Shown here piece by piece: positions 26,959-34,979 of a stretch of 64,000 nt of DNA. Each line of letters opens with the position of its first letter. The stretch's first letter is position 1. Position numbers and translations under genes: made by a program. The notes beneath the pieces are model-generated. The model did not search any database. It was given only the letters and a program-made list of their open reading frames with translations, and was not told the origin of the DNA. Source of the DNA: Caenimonas aquaedulcis (GTDB lineage Bacteria > Pseudomonadota > Gammaproteobacteria > Burkholderiales > Burkholderiaceae_C); NCBI RefSeq assembly GCF_015831345.1, contig NZ_JADWYS010000001.1, forward strand, positions 3,314,618 to 3,378,617, read 5' to 3'.

Positions 26959-26988
26959 ATATTAGCACTCTCTTGGAGTGAGTGCCAA
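26959..26988 (-). promoter_or_regulatory. rpoH sigma-70-type promoter
   Basis: On the minus strand TTGGCA (26988-26983) and TAATAT (26964-26959) are separated by 18 bases. This is a good sigma-70 match. Transcription would start near 26952, just downstream of which lies the rpoH start. Almost the whole promoter is covered by the CIRCE repeat. Confidence 0.65.
26962..26988. promoter_or_regulatory. CIRCE element (HrcA operator) upstream of rpoH
   Basis: TTAGCACTC-N9-GAGTGCCAA matches the CIRCE consensus TTAGCACTC-N9-GAGTGCTAA in 17 of 18 arm positions, with exactly the 9-base spacer. HrcA binds this element and represses at normal temperature. The repeat overlaps the -35 to -10 region of the rpoH promoter. 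The hrcA gene itself lies at 58684-59685 in this window. Confidence 0.9.
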
Positions 26989-27140
26989 GACACAAAGTTC
27001 ACTGCCAAAGCATACCAATTTCCGGGTTTTCCCGAGGTGTCAATCGGTAGGCCACGCCAGTGTGCGCCCACAGGCTTAAACCTGCATTAGCAGCACAAGT
27101 AGTAACAAAGGGGTATGGTTGAGTTGCCCCGCGAGGGGAC

Positions 27141-27608
27141 TTACCAGCGCAGGTGAAGCCTGTGGAACAGCTTGCTCAGCACGAACAGGGGACCCACCCA
27201 GAGGTATTGCAGGTCCTCGAAGAACGACGGCTTCTTGCCTTCGATCCGGTGGCCCACGAACTGGGCGATCCAGGCGCCCACGAAGATGGCGGCGGACGCG
27301 CCCACGGCGTAACGGCCCATCGCCTCGACCAGCGCCAGGCCGATCCCCGAAACGACGGCCATCGCCACCAGGAATACGAGGGAGAGCCTCGCGTAATAGA
27401 CCAGGCTCGCGGCCACGAAGGCATACGGCAGCCAGGGATGGATGCCGGACATCAGCCCGAGCAGGCTCAGCATGATCAGGGGGATGGCGACGAAATGGAT
27501 GGTTTCGTTGCGCGGGTTGCGGTGGCTCTCGCCATAGTGTTCGAGCAGCTGGTCCACCTTGCGCGGTGCCGCGGCCGGCGCCGCGCCGGATGCCGTCGTT
27601 GTCTCCAT
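27141..27608 (-). CDS. Mpo1-like (DUF962) membrane protein
   Basis: A 155-residue protein with four membrane helices. It shows the family pattern: an N-terminal HRNPRNETIHFVAIPL segment with conserved His, and the C-terminal QFVGHRIEGKKPSFFEDLQYLWVGP segment with a second His and Glu. The yeast relative Mpo1 is an Fe-dependent dioxygenase in fatty-acid alpha-oxidation; bacterial members are uncharacterised. The gene begins 16 bases after senC on the same strand with an AAGGAGA ribosome site, so it appears to be the last gene of the senB-senC transcript. The region 26989-27140 upstream of rpoH and past this stop holds no gene I can support. Confidence 0.82.
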   Translation of the reverse strand: METTTASGAAPAAAPRKVDQLLEHYGESHRNPRNETIHFVAIPLIMLSLLGLMSGIHPWLPYAFVAASLVYYARLSLVFLVAMAVVSGIGLALVEAMGRYAVGASAAIFVGAWIAQFVGHRIEGKKPSFFEDLQYLWVGPLFVLSKLFHRLHLRW

Positions 27609-27624
27609 GTCGTCTCCTTGCCCG

Positions 27625-28695
27625 TCAGTTCACCGACAAACCCACCGGCGATGCGGCAATGTCCCCGATCACGGCCGCGGCGTCAAATCCATGGCGGCGG
27701 AAGATCGCCAGTACGTTGCTTGCGGATGCGGGGGAACAGGAGACCAGCAGCCCGCCGCTGGTCTGCGGATCGGACAGCAGCGCCTGGTCCACCGGGTCGA
27801 ATCCCGGGCGCAGCGTGACGTCCTTGCCGTACCCCGCCCAGTTGCGCCCGGAGGCGCCCGTCACCATGCCTCGCGCGGCGAGCTCGCGCACACCGGGCAA
27901 CAAGGGCACCTTGGCCCAGTCGATGCGCACGGCCAGTTTGGCACCACGGGCCAATTCCAGCCCATGGCCCGCCAGGCCGAAGCCCGTCACATCGGTGAGC
28001 GCGTGCACCCCATCCAGCGCGGCGAGTTCCGGGCCGGGCGTGTTCAGCTTCGTCGTGGTTGCCACCATGCTCGCATAGCCCGCGGCGTCGAGCGCCTCCT
28101 TCTTCAACGCGGCGGACAGCACGCCCACCCCGAGCGGCTTGCCCAGGATGAGGACGTCGCCCACCTGCGCGTCCGCGTTGCGCTTGACGCGGCGCGGATG
28201 CACGAGCCCGAGCGCGACCAGGCCGTAGATCGGTTCGACCGAGTCGATCGTGTGCCCGCCCGCGATGGGAATGCCGGCCTCTCGGCACACGGACTCGCCG
28301 CCCGCCAGGATTTTGCCGATGGTCCCCGTGGACAACACGTTGACCGGCATGCCGACCAGCGCCAACGCCATGATCGGCTTGCCGCCCATCGCGTAGACAT
28401 CCGAGATCGCGTTCGTGGCGGCGATGCGGCCGAAGTCGAAGGGGTCGTCGACGATCGGCATGAAGAAGTCGGTTGTCGCGATGAGCGCCTGCTCGTCGTT
28501 GAGCTGGTAGACGGCCGCGTCATCGGCTGTTTCGATGCCGACGAGCAGTTCCTTGGGCACCGGCATGCCCGAGGTGCCCTTGAGGATTTCCGACAGCACA
28601 GCGGGTGCGATCTTGCAGCCGCAGCCGCCGCCATGCGACAGGGAGGTGAGGCGGGGTTCGGCGGGCGTCGTGGAGAGGTCGAGCGGTGCGTTCAT
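27625..28695 (-). CDS. senC: Selenophosphate synthetase SelD-type, selenoneine locus SenC
   Basis: A 356-residue selenide, water dikinase of the PurM-like fold. It makes selenophosphate from selenide and ATP. The catalytic pair of E. coli SelD (Cys17, Lys20) corresponds to Cys25 and Lys28 in GGGCGCKIAP. The Cys is encoded as cysteine, not selenocysteine. ATP and metal residues occur in TTDFFMPIVDDPFDFG and GGHTID. Its ATG overlaps the stop of the upstream selenosugar synthase gene (ATGA, 28692-28695). The direct coupling to senB and the divergent senA identify it as the selenoneine SenC. It may also serve as the cell's general SelD, since no other copy is visible in the window. Confidence 0.9.
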   Translation of the reverse strand: MNAPLDLSTTPAEPRLTSLSHGGGCGCKIAPAVLSEILKGTSGMPVPKELLVGIETADDAAVYQLNDEQALIATTDFFMPIVDDPFDFGRIAATNAISDVYAMGGKPIMALALVGMPVNVLSTGTIGKILAGGESVCREAGIPIAGGHTIDSVEPIYGLVALGLVHPRRVKRNADAQVGDVLILGKPLGVGVLSAALKKEALDAAGYASMVATTTKLNTPGPELAALDGVHALTDVTGFGLAGHGLELARGAKLAVRIDWAKVPLLPGVRELAARGMVTGASGRNWAGYGKDVTLRPGFDPVDQALLSDPQTSGGLLVSCSPASASNVLAIFRRHGFDAAAVIGDIAASPVGLSVN

Positions 28696-29684
28696 GGGGA
28701 TTCCTGCAATTCCTGGAGAAGCCGTGCCAGCGCCAGGCGCTCAGCCTGCGGGCTGAAGAGCGGGGCGCGCGAAGCGCATTGTGCGCGCAACTGCTCGAGC
28801 AATTTGGGCGCGGGGGCATCGGGGGCTTGGCCGGCGCGGCAGCGGTCGAGCAGGGCCGCCAGGCCTGCCGCATCGCGCGGTTCGAAGTAGCCGCCGTAGC
28901 CGGCGCCCAGCATCCCCACGTTGCCGGGGACGCGCGAGGCGAGCACGGGGGTGCCGCTGCAGGCGGCTTCCATGATGACGTGGGCGCCGCCCTCCAGCGC
29001 GCTGGTGTGGACGAGAACGTGCGCCTGCTGGATCGCCCTTCGCACCTCGGCGTGGGGCAGGGCGCCGGCCCACCGGTATGCGGGGCACGCAGCCTCGGTC
29101 GCGCGAGCTTTCTCGGCCCATGGGGCTTCCGAAGCTTCGCCGATGTGCGTGATGCGGATGTCAGCGCGTCCGGACAGGATGTGCGCCGCTTCGAACAGCG
29201 TGTCGGGACTCTTGACGTCGCGCAGGTGGCCCACCATCACGGCATGCAACTCGCGGGATGTCTTGGGCACCTCGCGACGCGATGTGGTCGACTGGTAGAT
29301 CACGCGCGCCTTCGATCGCAGCGGGGGCGCCAGCGCATCGACACCCAGTGACTGCAGGACCACGAGCCGCCCGGCCAACGCCAGCGACTGCTGGGCTTGT
29401 GGGTCGGTGGCGATGTCGCGGTACAGGTCGGTCCCCGTGAGCACGACCGCCAGGCCGCGCGCGCCCCTGGATTGCGCCCACGCCGCGATGGACGGCGCGG
29501 AGCGCCGTGCGTGCAGTGCCAGCATGATGTCGTCCGCCATCGCCTGCGCATCGGGCCATTGCCGGACGATGCGCACAAGGTGCGTGGACGAAAGCATTTT
29601 TTGCCAGCGCCGGGCTGTCTGCCAGTTGCCGTTGTTCGCGGCGGCCAGCGCGGGGCTTACGATGACGACCGATGGAGCGCGCAT
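28692..29684 (-). CDS. senB: Selenosugar synthase SenB (TIGR04348-type glycosyltransferase)
   Basis: A 330-residue GT-B-fold glycosyltransferase-like protein. Visible elements are an N-terminal nucleotide-sugar half (VVIVSPALAAANNGNWQTARRW), then AVVLTGTDLY, HAVMVGHLRDVKSPDTL and the donor-binding region HTSALEGGAHVIMEAACSGTPVLAS. In the characterised selenoneine pathway SenB couples selenophosphate from SenC with UDP-N-acetylglucosamine to form a selenosugar. The match rests on these motifs and on the neighbours. ATG 29684 with AAGGTGG just upstream is chosen over GTG 29690. The 5' end overlaps the divergent senA gene by 13 bases. Confidence 0.85.
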   Translation of the reverse strand: MRAPSVVIVSPALAAANNGNWQTARRWQKMLSSTHLVRIVRQWPDAQAMADDIMLALHARRSAPSIAAWAQSRGARGLAVVLTGTDLYRDIATDPQAQQSLALAGRLVVLQSLGVDALAPPLRSKARVIYQSTTSRREVPKTSRELHAVMVGHLRDVKSPDTLFEAAHILSGRADIRITHIGEASEAPWAEKARATEAACPAYRWAGALPHAEVRRAIQQAHVLVHTSALEGGAHVIMEAACSGTPVLASRVPGNVGMLGAGYGGYFEPRDAAGLAALLDRCRAGQAPDAPAPKLLEQLRAQCASRAPLFSPQAERLALARLLQELQESP

Positions 29685-30859
29685 TCCCACCTTATACCGT
29701 TGACCGGCCGCCTGCTCCGTCCTACGCCTTCAGGAGCGGCGGCCGGGACATCGTGCGGCAAGGCCTCGTCGCCGCGCGCGAACGCACGCTGGCGCTGGCG
29801 GAGGCTTATGCGCAATCCCTGGGCCCTGCGTGCAGCATCGCGTATTCGCAGACGGTCAACCCACCGCTGTGGGAGCTCGGGCATATCGGATGGTTCCAGG
29901 AATGCTGGATAGGGCGCAATCGGCAGCGCGCGAGCGGCGTCGCAGCCGACCCGGAACACGAGCGCGCGGCTCCGCTCATGCCGGGGGCCGATGCGCTCTA
30001 CGATTCGAGCCGGGTCGCGCACGCCACTCGCTGGACGCTGCCGCTTCCCGACGCGGCGGGCACGCGTGCCTATCTCGCCGCGACCCTCGAACAGTCGCTC
30101 GGACTTCTCGATGCGTTGCCGCAGGAACCGGGCGATGCGGAGCTGTATTTCTTCCGGCTCGTCGCATTGCACGAAGAGATGCACGCTGAGGCGGCGACGT
30201 ATATGGCGCGCGCGCTCGGCGTCCCATTGCCGCCGCTGCGTCCGGCTGCATTGCCGGCGCACACCGCTGCGATCCGCATCCCCGCGCAAACCTTCACCCT
30301 CGGCCATGCGAGCCCCGGCTTTGCCTTCGACAACGAGCTGCAGCCGCACGAGGTGTATCTCGACGCCTACGAAATCGATGCGCAACCGGTGTCCTGGGCG
30401 CGCTACCAGGGCTTTGTCGATGCAGGCGGATATTCGGAGCGGCGGTGGTGGGGCGATGAAGGGTGGGCCTGGCTGGAGGAAGCCCGCCCATCGGTCCCGC
30501 GGGACGCGGGTCCTGCCGGGGCATGTGCGACGCACCTGAGCGCCTACGAAGCGCAGGCCTGGTGCCGCTGGGCGGGCCGGCGATTGCCGACGGAGGCGGA
30601 ATGGGAATGCGCGGCGATTCATGCATCCGCTTTCGCATGGGGGCAGGTGTGGGAGTGGACCTCGAATGCTTTCGAGCCTTACCCCGGGTTCGTGCCGCAT
30701 CCGTATCGCGATTACTCCGCACCGTGGTTCGGGACGCGGCGCGTGCTGCGAGGCGCTTGCGCGGCTACCTCGCCCATCGTCGCGCATCCGCGCTACCGCA
30801 ATTTTTTCGAGCCGCACCGGCGCGACATCTTTGCAGGCTTTCGCAGCTGTGCCCCCTAG
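29672..30859 (+). CDS. senA: Selenoneine synthase SenA (EgtB-like)
   Basis: A 395-residue non-heme iron enzyme. An N-terminal DinB-like helical domain (about 25-185) carries His71 and the HEEMHAE motif with His167, His171 and Glu173: the iron-binding His set of EgtB enzymes. A C-terminal FGE-sulfatase (SUMF1) domain (about 195-395) ends in RRVLRGACAAT and YRNFFEPHRRDIFAGFR. SenA oxidatively joins the selenosugar to hercynine on the way to selenoneine. The start ATG 29672 lies inside the start of divergent senB. The only alternative is GTG 29753, which would remove residues that look conserved. No egtD-type hercynine methyltransferase is seen in the window, so hercynine must come from elsewhere. 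Confidence 0.87.
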   Translation: MERAFPPYTVDRPPAPSYAFRSGGRDIVRQGLVAARERTLALAEAYAQSLGPACSIAYSQTVNPPLWELGHIGWFQECWIGRNRQRASGVAADPEHERAAPLMPGADALYDSSRVAHATRWTLPLPDAAGTRAYLAATLEQSLGLLDALPQEPGDAELYFFRLVALHEEMHAEAATYMARALGVPLPPLRPAALPAHTAAIRIPAQTFTLGHASPGFAFDNELQPHEVYLDAYEIDAQPVSWARYQGFVDAGGYSERRWWGDEGWAWLEEARPSVPRDAGPAGACATHLSAYEAQAWCRWAGRRLPTEAEWECAAIHASAFAWGQVWEWTSNAFEPYPGFVPHPYRDYSAPWFGTRRVLRGACAATSPIVAHPRYRNFFEPHRRDIFAGFRSCAP

Positions 30860-30868
30860 CGGGCCGGA

Positions 30869-31924
30869 TCAGGACAGCAGCGCGAGCGCGAATTCGCGCG
30901 CATCGAAGGTTTCCAGGTCTTCCAGCTTCTCGCCGACGCCGATGAAGTAGACCGGGATCGGCCGCTCCTGTGCGATGGCGGCGAGCACCCCGCCCTTGGC
31001 CGTGCCATCGAGCTTGGTGACGATGAGGCCCGTCAGCTGCAGCGCATCGTCGAAAGAGCGCACCTGCGCCAGCGCGTTCTGCCCGGTGTTGCCGTCGATC
31101 ACCAGCAGCACCTCGTGCGGCGCCGAGGGGTCGGCCTTCTGCACCACGCGCTTGATCTTCTTCAATTCTTCCATCAGGTGAAGCTGCGTAGGCAGGCGGC
31201 CCGCTGTGTCGACGAGTACGACGTCCTTGCCGCGCGCGCGGCCTGCGCTCACCGCATCGAAGCTCACCGCCGCAGGGTCGCCGCCTTCCTGGCTCACGAT
31301 CTCCACCGTATTGCGGTCGGCCCAGATCGCAAGTTGCTCGCGCGCGGCCGCGCGGAAGGTGTCGGCCGCGGCGAGCAGGACGGTGGCGCCTTCGTCGGCA
31401 AGGTGCTTGGTGAGTTTGCCGATGGAGGTCGTCTTGCCGGCGCCGTTTACGCCGGCGACCATGATGACGGTGGGCTTGTGCTCGCCGATCACCAGCGGCT
31501 TTTGCAGCGGCCGCAGCAATTGCGCGAGCGAATCGGCCAGGATGTTCTTCACCTGCACCGGCCGCGTGGCGCCGCTCGCCTGCACGCGCCGCTTCACTTC
31601 GTCCATCAGGTGCTGCGTCGCCTTCACGCCGGTGTCGGCCATGAGAAGCGCCGACTCGAGGTCTTCATAGAGCTGGTCGTCGATCTGCCCGCCCGTGAAG
31701 ACCTGCGAGATGTTCGAGCCGGTCTTGCGCAGGCCCGCGGTGAGCTTGTCGAGCCAGCGCTGCCGCTCCGGCGCCACCGGCGCGGGCACCGGAATCTCCA
31801 TCGGCTGCACCAGCGCGCTGCCGATGAGGCTTCCGCCGCCCGCGGGCGCCGGTGCCGGAAGAGGCGCCAGCGCGGGCGCCGGCGCCGGGGTGGCCGCGGG
31901 TTTTTTCTTGAAGAAACTGAACAT
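30869..31924 (-). CDS. ftsY: Signal recognition particle receptor FtsY
   Basis: A 351-residue SRP GTPase. After a short Ala/Pro-rich N-terminal region (about residues 8-50) come the NG domain helices and the GTPase motifs: GVNGAGKTTSIGK (P loop), AADTFRAAAREQL, DTAGR and TKLDGTAKGG. FtsY docks ribosome-SRP complexes at the membrane for cotranslational insertion. The acidic A domain of E. coli is absent here; the N-terminal part is Pro/Ala-rich instead. The start ATG 31924 follows the MFSFFKKK pattern typical of FtsY. It is divergent from the M16 peptidase genes with 29 bases between. Confidence 0.95.
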   Translation of the reverse strand: MFSFFKKKPAATPAPAPALAPLPAPAPAGGGSLIGSALVQPMEIPVPAPVAPERQRWLDKLTAGLRKTGSNISQVFTGGQIDDQLYEDLESALLMADTGVKATQHLMDEVKRRVQASGATRPVQVKNILADSLAQLLRPLQKPLVIGEHKPTVIMVAGVNGAGKTTSIGKLTKHLADEGATVLLAAADTFRAAAREQLAIWADRNTVEIVSQEGGDPAAVSFDAVSAGRARGKDVVLVDTAGRLPTQLHLMEELKKIKRVVQKADPSAPHEVLLVIDGNTGQNALAQVRSFDDALQLTGLIVTKLDGTAKGGVLAAIAQERPIPVYFIGVGEKLEDLETFDAREFALALLS

Positions 31925-31953
31925 TGGGGGAGTTCTTAGAATCACAGGATTCT

Positions 31954-33366
31954 ATGAAACACCTCCTGCGCATTGCTTTGTGCGGCCTTTCGCTGGCCTC
32001 GTTCCACTGGTTCCTCTCCCCCGCGATGGCGCAGACGGCGCCGGTGACGCCCAAGGTCGAGCAATTCAAGCTCAGCAATGGCTTCACGGTGATCGTGAAG
32101 CCCGACCGGCGCTCGCCCACCGCGGTGCACATGGTGTATGTGCGCGTCGGCGCGGTCGACGAGGTCGATGGCACAAGCGGCGTTGCGCACGTCCTGGAGC
32201 ACATGATGTTCAAGGGCACCGAGAAGCTCAAGCCCGGTGAGTTCTCCCGCCTGGTCGCGGCGCTCGGCGGGCGCGAGAACGCCTTCACGCAGCAGGACAA
32301 CACCGGCTACTACCAGCAGATCCCGGCGGGCAAGCTGGAGGACGTGATGCGGCTCGAAGCCGACCGCTTCGCGCACATGAAGTGGCCCGACGACGAGTTC
32401 AAGCGCGAGCTCGAAGTGGTGAAGGAGGAACGGCGCCTGCGCACGGAGGACAACCCGCGGTCTTCCATGTGGGAGGCGCTCAACGCCGTCGTTTTCGAAG
32501 CGTCGCCGTACCGCCGCCCCGTCATCGGCTGGATGAGCGATCTCGATGCCATGACGCCGCAGGATGCGCGGGATTTCTTCAGGCAGTGGTATGTGCCCGC
32601 GAACGCGGCCGTCGTCGTCGCCGGCGACGTCGATCCGCAGCAGGTGCGCCGTCTCGCGGAGAAATACTACGGAAGCATCCCGGCCCGGGCGGTGCCGCCG
32701 CGCAAGCCCCGCATCGAGCCGGACCAGGTGGGCGCGCGCCGGATGGACTTCAAGGCGCCTGCCGACCAGGCTTACATCGCCTTGACCTTCAAGGTGCCGC
32801 AGCTGACGTCATTCGAATCCACGCCCGCGAATGACGACGCGCTGGCTCTCACCGTGCTGTCGGCCGTGCTCGACGGTTACAGCGGCGCGCGGCTGGATCG
32901 CGCACTGACGCAAGGCGCGGACCGTGTCGCGGACAGCGCCGGCGCCGGCAATGGCCTGTGGGGCCGCGGGCCGCAGCTCTTCACGCTCGACGGCGTCCCC
33001 GCCAGGGGCAAGACCGCCGAGCAGGTGGAAGCCGCCTTGCGCGCGGAAGTCGCCAAGGTCGCGCGCGAGGGCGTGAGCGAGGCGGAACTCACGCGCGTGA
33101 AGACGCAATGGATCGCCTCCGAGGTCTACAAGCTCGATTCCGTCATGAACCAGGCGCGCGAGCTCGGCAGCTACTGGGTGCAGGGACTGCCCCTGGATGC
33201 CGGCGAGCGCCTCATCGAACGCCTGCGCGGCGTGACCGCGCAGCAGGTGCAGTCGGTGGCGGCGCGCTACTTCGGCGATGACCAGATGACCGTCGGCATC
33301 CTGCGGCCCCAGCCGCTGGACCCGAACCGCAAACCCCGCACGCCGCCGCCCGGCCTGCGCCACTGA
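31954..33366 (+). CDS. M16 zinc peptidase, catalytically active subunit
   Basis: A 470-residue secreted pitrilysin-family protein. A signal peptide ends near Ala-Met-Ala-Gln (about residue 27). The inverted zinc motif HVLEH is at 79-83 and the third ligand Glu lies in EVVKEERR near 158. It has two M16 halves, as expected for a half-barrel subunit of processing-peptidase-like enzymes. The next gene encodes a paralogue without the zinc motif, which suggests an alpha/beta heterodimer in the periplasm. A TAGAAT -10-like element lies at 31937-31942. The substrate is unknown. Confidence 0.92.
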   Translation: MKHLLRIALCGLSLASFHWFLSPAMAQTAPVTPKVEQFKLSNGFTVIVKPDRRSPTAVHMVYVRVGAVDEVDGTSGVAHVLEHMMFKGTEKLKPGEFSRLVAALGGRENAFTQQDNTGYYQQIPAGKLEDVMRLEADRFAHMKWPDDEFKRELEVVKEERRLRTEDNPRSSMWEALNAVVFEASPYRRPVIGWMSDLDAMTPQDARDFFRQWYVPANAAVVVAGDVDPQQVRRLAEKYYGSIPARAVPPRKPRIEPDQVGARRMDFKAPADQAYIALTFKVPQLTSFESTPANDDALALTVLSAVLDGYSGARLDRALTQGADRVADSAGAGNGLWGRGPQLFTLDGVPARGKTAEQVEAALRAEVAKVAREGVSEAELTRVKTQWIASEVYKLDSVMNQARELGSYWVQGLPLDAGERLIERLRGVTAQQVQSVAARYFGDDQMTVGILRPQPLDPNRKPRTPPPGLRH

Positions 33367-33384
33367 ACACAGGACGGCGAACCC

Positions 33385-34770
33385 ATGATGAATTCAACCT
33401 GGAGCTGGCGGCCCCTTCGCGCCGTGCTCGCAACCTGCCTGGTGGTCGCGGGTGCGCAAGCATTCGCGGCGATCCCGGTGCAGACCTGGACCCAGCCGAG
33501 CGGAGCGAAGGTGTACCTGGTGGAGAGCCCCGCGATCCCGATGCTGGACGTGCAGATCGACTTCGACGCGGGTTCGCGGCGGGACCCGCCGGACAAGGCG
33601 GGCCTCGCCGGCGTCGCCGCGATGATGAGCTCCAAGGGCATCACCGCCGCGCGCACACCGGGCGCCGGCCCCTACGACGCCGCGCTCGACGAGAACCAGT
33701 TGGGCGAGGCCTGGGCCGACCTGGGCGCCGGGTTCGGGGCCAGCGCAGGATCGGACCGCATGAGCTTTTCCCTGCGCTCGCTCAACTATCCGGACCTGCT
33801 GCCCAAGGCCGTGCAGCTGGCTTCGCGGCAACTCGCGGACCCCGCCTTTCCGGACGCGATCTGGCAGCGCGAGCGGCAACGGCTGGCGGGGAACCTGCGC
33901 GAGGCCCTGACCAAGCCGGCCACCGTGGCCGCGCGCGCTTTCGCGACTTCGGTGTACGGAGGCCATCCCTACGGCTTCCAGACCACCGAGGAATCGATCG
34001 CACGCATCGGCGTCGAGGACATGCGCGATGTGTACCGGCGCACCATCGAGCCGTGCCGCGCGAAGGTCAGCATCGTGGGCGCGGTGACTCGCGCCCAGGC
34101 GGACGCGCTGGTGACGACGCTGCTGTCCCGGCTGCCGGGCGCGGCCACCGGACAGTGCGAGCCGCTGGCGCCCGTGGCCGAAGTACCCGCCCTCGCGGCG
34201 CCGCTGGTGCGGGAGATTCCCTTCGCCTCGGCGCAAGCCCATGTCCTGATCGGCCAGCCCGGCTACAAGCGCAGCGACCCCGACTACTTCGCGCTGCTGG
34301 TGGGCAACTACACACTGGGCGGCGGCGGTTTCGTCTCGCGCCTTACGCAGGAAGTTCGCGAGAAGCGCGGGCTGAGCTATAGCGTGTACAGCTATTTCTC
34401 ACCGGGTCTTCATGCCGGCGCATTCACGATCGGCCTGCAGACGCGGCCGGACCAGACGGCGCAGGCGGTGCAGGTGTCCCGCGACGTGCTCGCCCGCTTC
34501 GTCGCCGAGGGCCCCACGGCGGCGGAGCTCCAGGCGGCGAAGGACAACCTGATCGGCGGCTTTCCGCTCCTCATCGACAGCAACCGCAAGCTGCTGGACA
34601 ACCTGGCGAACATCGCATGGAACAACCTGCCGCTCGACTACCTCGACACCTGGACGCGCCAGGTGGACAAGGTGACGGCCGCCGACATCAAGGCCGCCTT
34701 CGCCCGCAAGCTGCAGCCTGACCGCATGGTCACCGTCACGGTGGGCGCCGTCGCGCAGCGCCAACAGTAA
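33385..34770 (+). CDS. M16 peptidase-like protein, non-catalytic partner
   Basis: A 461-residue secreted protein of the same family as its upstream neighbour, with a signal peptide ending near Ala-Gln-Ala-Phe-Ala. The HxxEH site is replaced by Gly-Val-Ala-Ala-Met, so it cannot bind zinc in the usual way. The C-terminal half retains the substrate-contact segment VREKRGLSYSVYSYF with the Arg/Tyr pair. In such pairs the inactive subunit contributes substrate binding. It begins 18 bases after the active subunit and is probably cotranslated with it. Confidence 0.9.
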   Translation: MMNSTWSWRPLRAVLATCLVVAGAQAFAAIPVQTWTQPSGAKVYLVESPAIPMLDVQIDFDAGSRRDPPDKAGLAGVAAMMSSKGITAARTPGAGPYDAALDENQLGEAWADLGAGFGASAGSDRMSFSLRSLNYPDLLPKAVQLASRQLADPAFPDAIWQRERQRLAGNLREALTKPATVAARAFATSVYGGHPYGFQTTEESIARIGVEDMRDVYRRTIEPCRAKVSIVGAVTRAQADALVTTLLSRLPGAATGQCEPLAPVAEVPALAAPLVREIPFASAQAHVLIGQPGYKRSDPDYFALLVGNYTLGGGGFVSRLTQEVREKRGLSYSVYSYFSPGLHAGAFTIGLQTRPDQTAQAVQVSRDVLARFVAEGPTAAELQAAKDNLIGGFPLLIDSNRKLLDNLANIAWNNLPLDYLDTWTRQVDKVTAADIKAAFARKLQPDRMVTVTVGAVAQRQQ

Positions 34771-34789
34771 GTGCGCAAGCTGCGCGTGA

Positions 34790-34809
34790 CCCTGTCAAGG
34801 TTGACAGGG
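34790..34809. repeat. Perfect inverted repeat after M16 pair
   Basis: CCCTGTCAA and TTGACAGGG are separated by GG, giving a 9-base perfect inverted repeat 20 bases past the M16 stop. It can fold as an 8-bp hairpin with loop AGGT. No T-run follows closely, so it may be a weak terminator or a protein-binding palindrome. The rest of 34771-34979 holds no further gene that I can support. Confidence 0.4.
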
Positions 34810-34979
34810 GTCGGCCACATCGTTTCTTTCAACCCTTCCAGAATGGCTGATCGCTGTCACGCGATGGTGCCTTTCAGGGAGCGGAAGAGGAAAAGAGCCG
34901 TACGGCGGACGCGCACGCAGTCATCGGGCTGCGGCGCGCCGCCGTCCTGCCATCTGGCGCCACTTATCATGGCTCTCCC

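Noticed and set aside
27625..28695. Selenocysteine-containing SelD
   Set aside because: The catalytic position is an ordinary Cys codon in GGGCGCK, with no in-frame TGA and no SECIS-like need.
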